Shown here: positions 44,224 to 52,976 of the stretch, piece by piece | Layout of the letters: each line of letters starts with the position of its first letter | How positions within the stretch are numbered: position 1 is the first letter of the stretch | Assembly (NCBI RefSeq): GCF_900109375.1 | Contig: NZ_FOAB01000001.1 | Location: 310,001 to 374,000 of the forward strand | Direction: 5' to 3' | DNA: 64,000 nt | DNA from: Aquimarina amphilecti | GTDB taxonomy: Bacteria; Bacteroidota; Bacteroidia; Flavobacteriales; Flavobacteriaceae | Program-made: the position numbers and the translations under genes | The notes under the pieces: model-generated | What the model saw: only the letters and a program-made list of their open reading frames with translations | Databases searched by the model: none | What the model was told of the DNA's origin: nothing

Positions 44224-45081
44224 ATGTCAAAAATTAAAATTGCTATTCAAAAAAGCGGAAGACTTAATCAAGATTCTGTTCAGATTTTAAAAGATTGTGG
44301 TATTTCTATAGATAATGGAAAAGACCAATTAAAAGCAGCCACTAGAAATTTCCCAATGGAAGTTATGTTCCTTAGAAATGGAGATATTCCTCAATACCTA
44401 AGAGATGGAGTTGTTGATATTGCTATTATAGGTGAAAATGTTCTTGTAGAAAAAGGACAAGATATTGCAATAGCAGAAAGGTTGAATTTTTCAAAATGCA
44501 AAGTATCTCTTGCCGTTCCTAAAGATGTAGTATACAATTCTATAAAAGATCTAGATGGGAAAAGAATAGCAACATCATATCCAAATACAGTAAAAGAATA
44601 TTTAAAGGAAAAAGGTATATCTGCAGATTTACACCAGATTTCTGGATCTGTAGAGATAGCGCCTAACATTGGATTAGCAGATGCTATTTGTGATATTGTA
44701 TCAAGCGGAAGTACATTGTTTAAAAATAATTTAAAAGAGGTAGAAGTAATGTTAACTTCTGAGGCTGTTTTAGCGGTTTCTCCAAGTATTAGTGATGAAA
44801 ACAGGAGTATATTACAAAAATTACAATTTAGAATACAGGCAGTATTAAAGGCTAGAGCTTCTAAGTATGTGTTACTGAATGCTCCTAATGATAAAATAGA
44901 TCGTATCGTTGATATTCTTCCTGGAATGCGAAGTCCAACAGTATTACCTCTTGCAGAAAAAGGTTGGAGTTCAATACATACTGTGGTCGAAAAAAATAAA
45001 TTTTGGGATATTTTAGATGAGCTCAAAGCAGAAGGTGCTGAGGGAATATTAGTATGTCCTATTGAGAAAATGGTATTATAG
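44224..45081 (+). CDS. hisG: ATP phosphoribosyltransferase (long form)
   Basis: 285 residues. It catalyses the first step of histidine synthesis: ATP plus PRPP to phosphoribosyl-ATP. The start MSKIKIAIQKSGRLN and segments such as VDIAIIGENVLVEKG and ADAICDIVSSGSTLF are diagnostic. The C-terminal 75 residues (DKIDRIVDILPGMRSPTV to ILVCPIEKMVL) are the ACT-like regulatory domain of the long form, which binds histidine for feedback inhibition and needs no HisZ. The frame opens at 44155 inside the attenuator, but ATG 44224 is the correct start. Confidence 0.96.
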   Translation: MSKIKIAIQKSGRLNQDSVQILKDCGISIDNGKDQLKAATRNFPMEVMFLRNGDIPQYLRDGVVDIAIIGENVLVEKGQDIAIAERLNFSKCKVSLAVPKDVVYNSIKDLDGKRIATSYPNTVKEYLKEKGISADLHQISGSVEIAPNIGLADAICDIVSSGSTLFKNNLKEVEVMLTSEAVLAVSPSISDENRSILQKLQFRIQAVLKARASKYVLLNAPNDKIDRIVDILPGMRSPTVLPLAEKGWSSIHTVVEKNKFWDILDELKAEGAEGILVCPIEKMVL

Positions 45082-45095
45082 TTAATTTAGAGAAA

Positions 45096-46388
45096 ATGCA
45101 GAAGATATATAATCCAGAGAAAAATACTTGGGCGGACATATTAGAACGACCAACACAGACCGTTGCAGATATAGAAAATGTGGTTTTAGATGTTTTTAAT
45201 GATGTAAAAACTAATGGTGATGATGCAATAAAACAATATACAGAGAAATTCGATAAAGTATCTCTAGATTCGATATTGGTGTCTGAGGAGGAACTTGAAA
45301 ATGCCAAACAATTGGTTAGTCAAGAACTCAAAGATGCAATTGTTTTAGCTAAATCTAATATTGAAGCTTTTCATGCTGTTCAGAAAACAGATAAGGTTTC
45401 ATTAGAAACAACGAAAGGCGTAAACTGTTGGCAAGAGAAAAGACCTATTCAAAAAGTAGGATTGTATATACCAGGAGGAACAGCTCCACTGTTTTCTACA
45501 ATTCTTATGCTAGCAGTTCCAGCTAATATTGCTGGGTGTAATGAGATCGTTTTATGTTCTCCACCAAATAAAGAAGGAAAAATAAATCCAGCAATTTTAT
45601 TTACAGCAAACCTTTGTGGTGTAACAAAAATATTTAAAGTAGGAGGGATTCAAGCAATTGCAGGAATGACGTTTGGTACTAATACGATTCCGCAAGTTTA
45701 TAAAATTTTTGGACCAGGAAATCAGTTCGTGACTGTTGCTAAACAACTAGCTACAAAATTTGGCGTAGCGATTGATATGCCTGCTGGACCAAGTGAACTA
45801 CTAGTAGTAGCTGATGACACGGCAAATCCATCCTTTGTTGCTTCGGATTTATTAAGTCAGGCAGAACATGGAAAAGATAGCCAGGTGATTCTAGTATCTA
45901 CTTCTAAAAAACTTATAGAGCAAGTAGAGATAGAGGTTGAAAATCAATGTAATTTATTACCAAGAAAAGAAATTGCTGAAGCTGCAATAGCGAATTCTAA
46001 ACTTATTTACATAGAAAGTGACCAAGAAGCTCTAGAACTGATTAATGAATATGGTCCTGAGCATTTTATAGTATGTGTAGAAGATGAAGATTTTTATATT
46101 GATAATATTATGAATGCCGGTTCTGTGTTTATAGGTAATTACACGCCTGAGAGTGCGGGAGATTATGCTTCGGGAACGAATCATACATTACCAACCAATG
46201 GATATGCAAAACAGTATAGTGGAGTAAATCTAGATAGTTTCATGAAATCAATGACATTTCAGAAACTATCCGCTGAAGGTATCAAAAATATTGGAAATGC
46301 CATAGAGATTATGGCAGATGCCGAAGGTTTACAAGCGCATAAGAACGCAGTTACTTTGCGTTTAAAGAGTTTAAGTGATATTACCTAA
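45096..46388 (+). CDS. hisD: Histidinol dehydrogenase
   Basis: 430 residues. VGLYIPGGTAPLFSTILML, GGIQAIAGMTFGTNTIP, KIFGPGNQFV, AGPSELLVVAD, SQAEHGKDSQ (zinc and catalytic His region), NEYGPEHFIV and the end SAGDYASGTNHTLPTNGYA. Zinc-dependent and NAD-dependent; it performs the last two oxidations from histidinol to histidine. 14 nt after hisG. Confidence 0.96.
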   Translation: MQKIYNPEKNTWADILERPTQTVADIENVVLDVFNDVKTNGDDAIKQYTEKFDKVSLDSILVSEEELENAKQLVSQELKDAIVLAKSNIEAFHAVQKTDKVSLETTKGVNCWQEKRPIQKVGLYIPGGTAPLFSTILMLAVPANIAGCNEIVLCSPPNKEGKINPAILFTANLCGVTKIFKVGGIQAIAGMTFGTNTIPQVYKIFGPGNQFVTVAKQLATKFGVAIDMPAGPSELLVVADDTANPSFVASDLLSQAEHGKDSQVILVSTSKKLIEQVEIEVENQCNLLPRKEIAEAAIANSKLIYIESDQEALELINEYGPEHFIVCVEDEDFYIDNIMNAGSVFIGNYTPESAGDYASGTNHTLPTNGYAKQYSGVNLDSFMKSMTFQKLSAEGIKNIGNAIEIMADAEGLQAHKNAVTLRLKSLSDIT

Positions 46389-46429
46389 AATGTTTTTGAA
46401 TATAGAATGTAAAGTAAAAAAAGAGATCA

Positions 46430-47272
46430 ATGAATTGTAGAAATTGTGGAAATATCTTATCTGATGATGCTGATTACTGTCAATCTTGTGGTGCGAAAGT
46501 AATAAGAGAGCGGATTACATTAAAAGGATTAAAAAGTGATTTTTTTAGTAATGTTCTGGGGTTAGATAATCTTTTTATTAGAACATTAATTCATTTTGTG
46601 ACTTCCCCAGATAAAGTTATTTCAGAATATATTTCGGGAACAAGAAAACGACATATAAACCCATTTGCGTTTCTGGTAATCGGAACTGCTGTTGCTACAT
46701 TTGTTTTTAACTTTTTTTCTGATGATTATAGTGAATTAATGCTTGCTACTCAAACGGAATCTTTTTATGAATCATTGTTTTCTATGTCAAACCCCGATAT
46801 AGAAAAAAACACTGTAGAATATCAAGAAAAATACTTGGAATACAAAAAAGAACAGGCTGAAGTTAATAAAATTACCCAAAGTTTTATGCTTAAATATTTT
46901 AACCTGATTGCTTTCGTATTGATTCCTTTTTATACGTTTTTGGCATTAATGGTGTTTGGTAAAAAGAAGTTCAATTATGGAGAGCATTTGGTTATAAACT
47001 CGTATTTATTAGGATTTGGATTATTTTCCGGAACGCTGTTCTTTTTACTAGGGTTATTATTTAATCCATCAATCTATTTTGTAAGCACTTTGGTAATTAT
47101 ATTTTACTATTTGTTTACTTATAAGAAATTATGCAGCTATAGTACTGGGCAAACGATTCTTAAGCTGTTAAGATTTGTAGTGGTATTGATACTTTCAGTA
47201 ATAGTTTTCTTTGTACTAGCTATTATGTTAGTTGTTATAATAGCATTTGCGAAAGCAATGATTTTCGGATAA
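46430..47272 (+). CDS. DUF3667-like zinc-ribbon membrane protein
   Basis: 280 residues. An N-terminal zinc ribbon with Cys3, Cys6, Cys17 and Cys20 (MNCRNCGNILSDDADYCQSC), a helix with the DUF3667-like segment TLIHFVTSPDKVISEYISGTRKRHINPFAFL, and about five transmembrane helices. It belongs to no histidine enzyme yet sits inside the operon between hisD and hisC, with gaps of 41 and 21 nt, on the same strand. DUF3667 proteins have no settled function. A passenger gene, or a real link to histidine, cannot be told apart here. Confidence 0.85.
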   Translation: MNCRNCGNILSDDADYCQSCGAKVIRERITLKGLKSDFFSNVLGLDNLFIRTLIHFVTSPDKVISEYISGTRKRHINPFAFLVIGTAVATFVFNFFSDDYSELMLATQTESFYESLFSMSNPDIEKNTVEYQEKYLEYKKEQAEVNKITQSFMLKYFNLIAFVLIPFYTFLALMVFGKKKFNYGEHLVINSYLLGFGLFSGTLFFLLGLLFNPSIYFVSTLVIIFYYLFTYKKLCSYSTGQTILKLLRFVVVLILSVIVFFVLAIMLVVIIAFAKAMIFG

Positions 47273-47293
47273 TTTATAGAATATTAAGAAGTA

Positions 47294-48343
47294 ATGAAAC
47301 AATTAAATTTCAACATAAATAATATAACTCGTGAAAACGTTAAAGGACTAAAACCTTATTCATCTGCAAGAGATGAGTATGTTTCTGATGGTTCTGAAAT
47401 GATCTTCTTGGATGCCAATGAAAATCCATATGAAAATGGAGTGAATAGATATCCGGATCCACAACAACGAAGTCTCAAAGAAGTGCTAGCAACACAAAAA
47501 GGAATTAATACAAATGATATATTACTAGGAAACGGAAGTGATGAAGTACTAGATCTTTTATTTAGGGCTTTCTGCGAACCTAAAATTGATAATGTTATTA
47601 CGTTACCGCCTACCTACGGAATGTATAATGTTTTAGCTAATATTAATGATATAGAGGATAGAAAAGTATTACTTTCAGATGATTTTGAACCAGATGTGAC
47701 TAAGATATTGGATGCAATAGATGAGCAAACTAAGATAGTTTTCTTATGTTCTCCCAATAATCCAACCGGTAATTCTTTTTCTGAAGATAGTATTATTCGA
47801 ATTTTAGAAAACTTCGAAGGTTTAGTTGTTATAGATGAAGCTTATATTGATTTTTCTTCTAAAGAAAGTTGGATAGGTAAAATTAGCGAATACCCAAACC
47901 TAGTAATAACACAGACTTTGTCTAAAGCATATGGAATGGCAGGAATTAGACTTGGATTGTGTTATGCATCAAAAGATATTATTGGTGTGCTTAATAAAAT
48001 AAAACCTCCTTATAATGTTAACGAGTTAACTCAGCAAAGAGCTTTGGATAGAGTTAAAGAAGTTAATAAGATTAAAGAAGAAATAGCTAATATTTTAAAG
48101 GAGAGAGATTTTATGATAGATTCCTTAGAAGATATTCAGTTTGTAAAAGAAATTTATAAAACCGATGCTAATTTTGTATTGGTTAAAGTTGATGATGCTA
48201 ATATGAGATATGATCAATTGTTAAAGCAAGGAATTGTTATTCGCAATCGTACAACACAACCGTTATGTGAAAACACACTTAGATTAACGGTAGGAACTAA
48301 TAAAGAAAACAAAAAGTTAATAAAGGCTTTAAAAAGTATATAA
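47294..48343 (+). CDS. hisC: Histidinol-phosphate aminotransferase
   Basis: 349 residues, PLP-dependent fold I. DANENPYENGVNRYPDPQQ, LLGNGSDEVLDLLFRAF, LCSPNNPTGNSF, VIDEAYIDFS and the PLP-lysine motif TLSKAYGMAGIRLG. It converts imidazole-acetol phosphate to histidinol phosphate. 21 nt after the DUF3667-like gene. Confidence 0.95.
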   Translation: MKQLNFNINNITRENVKGLKPYSSARDEYVSDGSEMIFLDANENPYENGVNRYPDPQQRSLKEVLATQKGINTNDILLGNGSDEVLDLLFRAFCEPKIDNVITLPPTYGMYNVLANINDIEDRKVLLSDDFEPDVTKILDAIDEQTKIVFLCSPNNPTGNSFSEDSIIRILENFEGLVVIDEAYIDFSSKESWIGKISEYPNLVITQTLSKAYGMAGIRLGLCYASKDIIGVLNKIKPPYNVNELTQQRALDRVKEVNKIKEEIANILKERDFMIDSLEDIQFVKEIYKTDANFVLVKVDDANMRYDQLLKQGIVIRNRTTQPLCENTLRLTVGTNKENKKLIKALKSI

Positions 48344-48385
48344 ATTCTGTTCTTATGAATATGAATTACAAAAAAATAAATTAAA

Positions 48386-49525
48386 ATGAAGAAAGTATTA
48401 TTTATAGATAGAGATGGTACATTGGTATTAGAGCCTCCTGTAGATTATCAATTAGATAGTTTAGAAAAATTAGAGTTTTACCCTAAGGTATTTCAGTACA
48501 TGGCTAAGATTGCGAATGAATTGGATTATGAATTGGTAATGGTAACTAATCAGGATGGATTAGGTACAGATTCCTTTCCAGAAGATACGTTTTGGCCAGC
48601 TCATAATAAAGTAATAACGGCGTTCGAAAAAGAAGGAGTAGTCTTTAATGAAGTTTGTATAGATAAAACATTTCCTCATGAAAATGCAGATACTCGAAAA
48701 CCTAGAACAGGTTTATTAACTGAGTATTTTGATAAAGAAAAGTACGATTTACAAAATTCTTTTGTTTTAGGTGATCGAATTACAGATATGGAACTGGCGA
48801 AAAACCTTGGATCTAAAGGGATTTTTCTATCTGAAGATCCAGAACTTGGGGCAGACGAAATTGAAGCTGATTCAAAAGCCATTAGAGAAAGTATCGCTTT
48901 GACATCGACAGACTGGAAGGAAATTTATGAATTCTTAAAACTTGAAGATCGAGTTGCTGAAATTACCAGAAATACAAATGAAACCAAGATCTATATTAAA
49001 CTTAATTTAGATGGTTCTGGTCAAAATGAGATTTCTACAGGGCTTCACTTTTTTGATCATATGTTAGATCAAATTGGACGTCATGGTGCGATGGATTTAA
49101 CAGTGCGGGTAGATGGAGATTTACATGTAGATGAACATCATACTATAGAAGATACTATGATTGCTTTAGGAGAATTGTTCTATAAGACGTTGGGGAGCAA
49201 GTTGGGCATCGAACGATATGGGTTTTGTTTGCCTATGGATGATTGCCTAGCACAGGCAGCCGTTGATTTTGGAGGTCGACCTTGGTTAGTATGGGATGCT
49301 GATTTTAAAAGAGAAAAAATTGGTGATATGCCAACAGAAATGTTTTTTCATCTTTTTAAATCTTTTACTGATGGGGCTAAGTGTAATCTAAACATTAAAG
49401 CAGAAGGAGAAAATGAGCATCATAAAATAGAAGGCATATTTAAAGCATTTGCTAAAGCAATGAAAATGGCTGTAAAAAGAGATACAGATAATATGTACTT
49501 GCCTAGTACAAAAGGAATGTTGTAA
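48386..49525 (+). CDS. hisB: Bifunctional histidinol-phosphatase/imidazoleglycerol-phosphate dehydratase
   Basis: 379 residues. N-terminal HAD phosphatase (about 1-165; [11 protein letters not shown] with both Asp, then [14 protein letters not shown]) and C-terminal IGP dehydratase (about 185-379; [46 protein letters not shown]). The fused form covers two steps of the pathway, as in Escherichia coli. Follows hisC by 42 nt. Confidence 0.96.
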   Translation: MKKVLFIDRDGTLVLEPPVDYQLDSLEKLEFYPKVFQYMAKIANELDYELVMVTNQDGLGTDSFPEDTFWPAHNKVITAFEKEGVVFNEVCIDKTFPHENADTRKPRTGLLTEYFDKEKYDLQNSFVLGDRITDMELAKNLGSKGIFLSEDPELGADEIEADSKAIRESIALTSTDWKEIYEFLKLEDRVAEITRNTNETKIYIKLNLDGSGQNEISTGLHFFDHMLDQIGRHGAMDLTVRVDGDLHVDEHHTIEDTMIALGELFYKTLGSKLGIERYGFCLPMDDCLAQAAVDFGGRPWLVWDADFKREKIGDMPTEMFFHLFKSFTDGAKCNLNIKAEGENEHHKIEGIFKAFAKAMKMAVKRDTDNMYLPSTKGML

Positions 49526-49555
49526 AAAGTGGATAGTACAGAATATTAATCTAGA

Positions 49556-50152
49556 ATGATGAAAATAGTAATTATAAATTATGGAGCAGGAAATATCCAA
49601 TCAATCAAGTTTGCGATTCAGCGATTGGGATATGAAGCTATCTTAAGTGATGATCCCGAAGAAATAAAATCAGCGGATAAGGTTATTTTCCCTGGAGTGG
49701 GTGAGGCAAGTAGTGCGATGCGTAAATTAAGAGATTCTGGTCTAGATACCTTAGTACCAAAATTAAAGCAACCTGTTCTAGGAATTTGTTTAGGAATGCA
49801 ATTAATGTGTAATTACACAGAAGAAGGCGATACTACTGGACTAGGCATTTTTCATACAGATGTCGTAAAGTTCAATCATGGCGTAAAAGTACCTCAAATA
49901 GGTTGGAATCAAATAGAATCATTAAACTCTGTTTTATTTAAAGGAGTAGAAGAGAAGGAATATATTTATTTGGTTCATAGCTATTATGCACCAATAATGG
50001 AAGAAACCATTGCACAATCTACTTACGGAGTAACTTATAGTACAGCTTTACAGAAAGATAATTTCTACGGAACTCAATTTCATCCAGAAAAGAGTAGTGA
50101 TGCGGGAGAGAAGATTTTAAAAAACTTTTTAGAGTTAAAAATTAATAACTAA
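49556..50152 (+). CDS. hisH: Imidazole glycerol phosphate synthase, glutaminase subunit
   Basis: 198 residues, class I glutamine amidotransferase. Nucleophile Cys in LGICLGMQLM, PGVGEASSAMRKL, and the catalytic His-Glu in QFHPEKSSDAG. It supplies ammonia to HisF. Two adjacent ATGs (49556 and 49559) are possible starts. Confidence 0.95.
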   Translation: MMKIVIINYGAGNIQSIKFAIQRLGYEAILSDDPEEIKSADKVIFPGVGEASSAMRKLRDSGLDTLVPKLKQPVLGICLGMQLMCNYTEEGDTTGLGIFHTDVVKFNHGVKVPQIGWNQIESLNSVLFKGVEEKEYIYLVHSYYAPIMEETIAQSTYGVTYSTALQKDNFYGTQFHPEKSSDAGEKILKNFLELKINN

Positions 50153-50169
50153 TAATTATAAAATAAAGC

Positions 50170-50898
50170 ATGAGGATCATACCTGCAATAGATATCATTG
50201 ACGGAAAGTGTGTTCGCCTTTCTAAAGGAGATTATGATACTAAAAAAATATATAATGAAAATCCATTAGAAGTAGCAAAAGAATTTGAGGCTCATGGAAT
50301 TCAATATTTACATTTAGTTGATCTAGATGGTGCAAAATCTAAGCATATCGTAAATCATAAGGTGTTAGACCAAATAGCTTCTAAAACGGGTTTAAAAATT
50401 GATTTTGGAGGAGGTTTAAAAACAGATGAAGATTTAAAAATAGCTTTTGATAGTGGTGCAAATCAAATTACTGGTGGTAGTATTGCAGTAAAGAATCCTG
50501 ATATTTTTAAATCTTGGTTACAAAAATTCGGGAATGGTAAAATTATTTTAGGAGCAGATGCGCAGAATGAAAAAATTGCAGTAAGCGGTTGGTTAGAAGA
50601 AAGTGATAAAGAATTAATACCATTCGTTAACGAGTATCAGAAAGAAGGAGTTTCCTATGTTATTTGTACAGATATCAGTAAAGATGGAATGTTAGAAGGA
50701 CCTTCTTTTGATTTGTATAAAAAAATGTTGAAAGAAATAGAAGATATAAAGCTAATTGCATCTGGAGGAATTTCAACTTTTAACGAATTACCGAAATTGG
50801 CTGAAATTGGCTGTGAAGGAACAATCATTGGAAAAGCAATTTATGAGAATCGGATAAGTTTAAAACAATTAGAGAATTATATTCTTCAAAACAGTTAG
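50170..50898 (+). CDS. hisA: ProFAR isomerase
   Basis: 242-residue TIM barrel: [41 protein letters not shown] and [15 protein letters not shown]. It carries out the Amadori isomerisation of ProFAR to PRFAR in histidine synthesis. Follows hisH by 17 nt. Confidence 0.95.
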   Translation: MRIIPAIDIIDGKCVRLSKGDYDTKKIYNENPLEVAKEFEAHGIQYLHLVDLDGAKSKHIVNHKVLDQIASKTGLKIDFGGGLKTDEDLKIAFDSGANQITGGSIAVKNPDIFKSWLQKFGNGKIILGADAQNEKIAVSGWLEESDKELIPFVNEYQKEGVSYVICTDISKDGMLEGPSFDLYKKMLKEIEDIKLIASGGISTFNELPKLAEIGCEGTIIGKAIYENRISLKQLENYILQNS

Positions 50899-50904
50899 TA
50901 AGCA

Positions 50905-51420
50905 ATGAATGAGGAAATATCACAGGAGTTTAAGGAACAAATCGTTTATAGATTGGATGAAAGTCTTAGGATGATTACTATTAGTTTTGATCAACTTTCT
51001 GAAGATGATATCTGGAAACGATTTAATCAATCTTCGAATAGTGTGGGTAATTTGATGCTTCACCTCTGTGGTAATGTTACTCAATATGCTATAGCCTCGT
51101 TAGGTGGTTTAGATGATAAACGGGATAGGGATGCCGAATTCGAAGCTAAAGAAGGGGTTTCTAAAGCGGAGTTGCTGCTAAAACTAAATAGTACAATAGA
51201 AGAAGCTAAGAAAACTTTGTTGAATTGCGCTATTTCAGAATTAATGAGAAAACGAGAAGTACAAGGTTTTACTTTTTCAGGAATAGGAATAGCTATTCAT
51301 GTTACAGAGCATTTATCATATCATACTGGGCAAATAGCTTTTTGGACAAAACAATTAAAAAATAAAGATTTAGGTTTTTATGATGGTATGGATCTGAATA
51401 TAAAAAATAAAGAAAACTAA
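50905..51420 (+). CDS. DinB/DUF1572-like protein inside the his operon
   Basis: 171 residues, four-helix bundle of the DinB/YfiT-like family. Three metal-binding histidines are suggested by NLMLHLCGN and [16 protein letters not shown]. Six nt after hisA; its stop codon shares a base with the hisF start (overlap at 51420), so it is translationally coupled to histidine synthesis genes. Family members include thiol-dependent S-transferases and unknowns. Not a histidine enzyme by any known scheme. Confidence 0.85.
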   Translation: MNEEISQEFKEQIVYRLDESLRMITISFDQLSEDDIWKRFNQSSNSVGNLMLHLCGNVTQYAIASLGGLDDKRDRDAEFEAKEGVSKAELLLKLNSTIEEAKKTLLNCAISELMRKREVQGFTFSGIGIAIHVTEHLSYHTGQIAFWTKQLKNKDLGFYDGMDLNIKNKEN

Positions 51421-52175
51421 TGTTAACTAAAAGAATTGTACCGTGTTTAGATATTAAAAACGGACGTACGGTAAAAGGAGTCAATTTTGTTGATTTAAGA
51501 GATGCAGGGGATCCAGTAGAATTAGCAGATGCGTATTCTAAAGCTGGAGCGGATGAATTAGTGTTTTTAGATATTTCAGCTACTGAGGAGAGAAGAAAAA
51601 CACTTGCTAATTTAGTTCTTAGAGTTGCAGAGAAAGTTAATATACCTTTTACTGTTGGTGGAGGAATATCATCTATAGAGGATGTAGATATTTTGCTTCA
51701 AAATGGGGCAGATAAGGTTTCGGTAAACTCATCTGCTGTAAAGAATCCGCAGCTTATTAATGATTTAGCAGGCAAGTTTGGAAGTCAGTGTATCACAGTG
51801 GCTATAGATGCTAAACAAATTGATGGGAAATGGATAGTACATTTGGTAGGAGGAAAAGTACCAACAGAACTTGATTTGTTTGATTGGGCAAAAGAAGTAG
51901 AAAAAAGAGGTGCTGGAGAGATTTTATTTACTTCTATGGATAATGATGGCACTAAAGATGGTTTTGCTAATCAGGCTTTGGCAAGGTTATCAACAGAGCT
52001 AAATATTCCTATAATAGCGTCGGGTGGGGCAGGTAACATGCAACATTTTATAGATACTTTTAAAAAAGGAAAGGCCGATGCTGCTTTGGCAGCGAGTGTT
52101 TTTCATTTTAAAGAAATAGAAATAAAAGATTTGAAAGAGGAATTGAGGTCAAACGAAATTCCTGTAAGATTATAA
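51420..52175 (+). CDS. hisF: Imidazole glycerol phosphate synthase, cyclase subunit
   Basis: 251-residue TIM barrel that pairs with HisH. Catalytic Asp in [58 protein letters not shown] (second catalytic Asp) and [12 protein letters not shown]. Its ATG overlaps the stop of the DinB-like gene by one base. Confidence 0.96.
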   Translation: MLTKRIVPCLDIKNGRTVKGVNFVDLRDAGDPVELADAYSKAGADELVFLDISATEERRKTLANLVLRVAEKVNIPFTVGGGISSIEDVDILLQNGADKVSVNSSAVKNPQLINDLAGKFGSQCITVAIDAKQIDGKWIVHLVGGKVPTELDLFDWAKEVEKRGAGEILFTSMDNDGTKDGFANQALARLSTELNIPIIASGGAGNMQHFIDTFKKGKADAALAASVFHFKEIEIKDLKEELRSNEIPVRL

Positions 52176-52227
52176 CAGAATATGATTCCAGACTTGATCT
52201 GGAATACAAAAGAAATAGATTGATAAA

Positions 52228-52824
52228 ATGGAAATAAACTTCAATAAAAATAATGATGGACTCGTTCCTGCAATAATTCAAGACGTAACTACAAAAAATG
52301 TTTTGATGCTTGGTTATATGAATGAAGACGCATACAAAAAGACAATAGAAACTAAAAAAGTAACTTTTTTTAGTAGAACTAAAAATAGATTATGGACGAA
52401 AGGCGAGGAGAGTGGAAACTTTTTAAGCTTAGTTGATATAAAGAATGATTGTGATAAAGATACACTTTTGATTTCTGTTAATCCTATTGGACCAACTTGT
52501 CATACTGGATCGGATACCTGTTGGAATGAAAATAATGAACAGTCTTTTGGTTTTTTGACAACTTTAGAGAATACAATACAGGATAGAAAAGAAAATCAAG
52601 ATAATGAAAAGTCTTATGTAGCGTCTCTGTTTAGAAAAGGGATAAATAAAGTTGCTCAAAAGGTTGGAGAAGAAGCCGTAGAAGTAGTTATTGAAGCTAA
52701 GGACGATAATGAAAAATTATTCTTAGATGAAAGTGCAGATCTTCTTTTTCATTATTTGATTTTATTACAGGCTAAAGGTTACAAGCTTAATGATATAGTA
52801 AAAGTTTTAAAATCTAGAGGTTAA
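52228..52824 (+). CDS. hisI: Bifunctional PR-AMP cyclohydrolase/PR-ATP pyrophosphatase
   Basis: 198 residues; the fusion is also called hisIE. N-terminal cyclohydrolase (about 1-105; GYMNEDAYKKTIETKKVTFF, SRTKNRLWTKGEESGN, GPTCHTGSDTCW with zinc-binding Cys and His) and C-terminal pyrophosphohydrolase (VASLFRKGINKVAQKVGEEA, ADLLFHYLILLQAKG). Catalyses steps two and three of histidine synthesis. Last gene of the operon; no obvious terminator follows. Confidence 0.95.
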   Translation: MEINFNKNNDGLVPAIIQDVTTKNVLMLGYMNEDAYKKTIETKKVTFFSRTKNRLWTKGEESGNFLSLVDIKNDCDKDTLLISVNPIGPTCHTGSDTCWNENNEQSFGFLTTLENTIQDRKENQDNEKSYVASLFRKGINKVAQKVGEEAVEVVIEAKDDNEKLFLDESADLLFHYLILLQAKGYKLNDIVKVLKSRG

Positions 52825-52976
52825 GGGTGTAGGTAAGGATTAATTTTTGTAAGGCGATGCTGTTTTTTTAACATATTTTTATAATTTCGCCGGGCTTTTG
52901 AGGTTTAATCAATTTTATTTCATTTGATTAGTAACAAAAAGCGCAAAAATGACACTTACAGATAAACTAATTGATT

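Noticed and set aside
44391..45026. 211-codon minus-strand frame
   Set aside because: Opposite hisG, which is unambiguous; the product is a typical antisense composition artefact.
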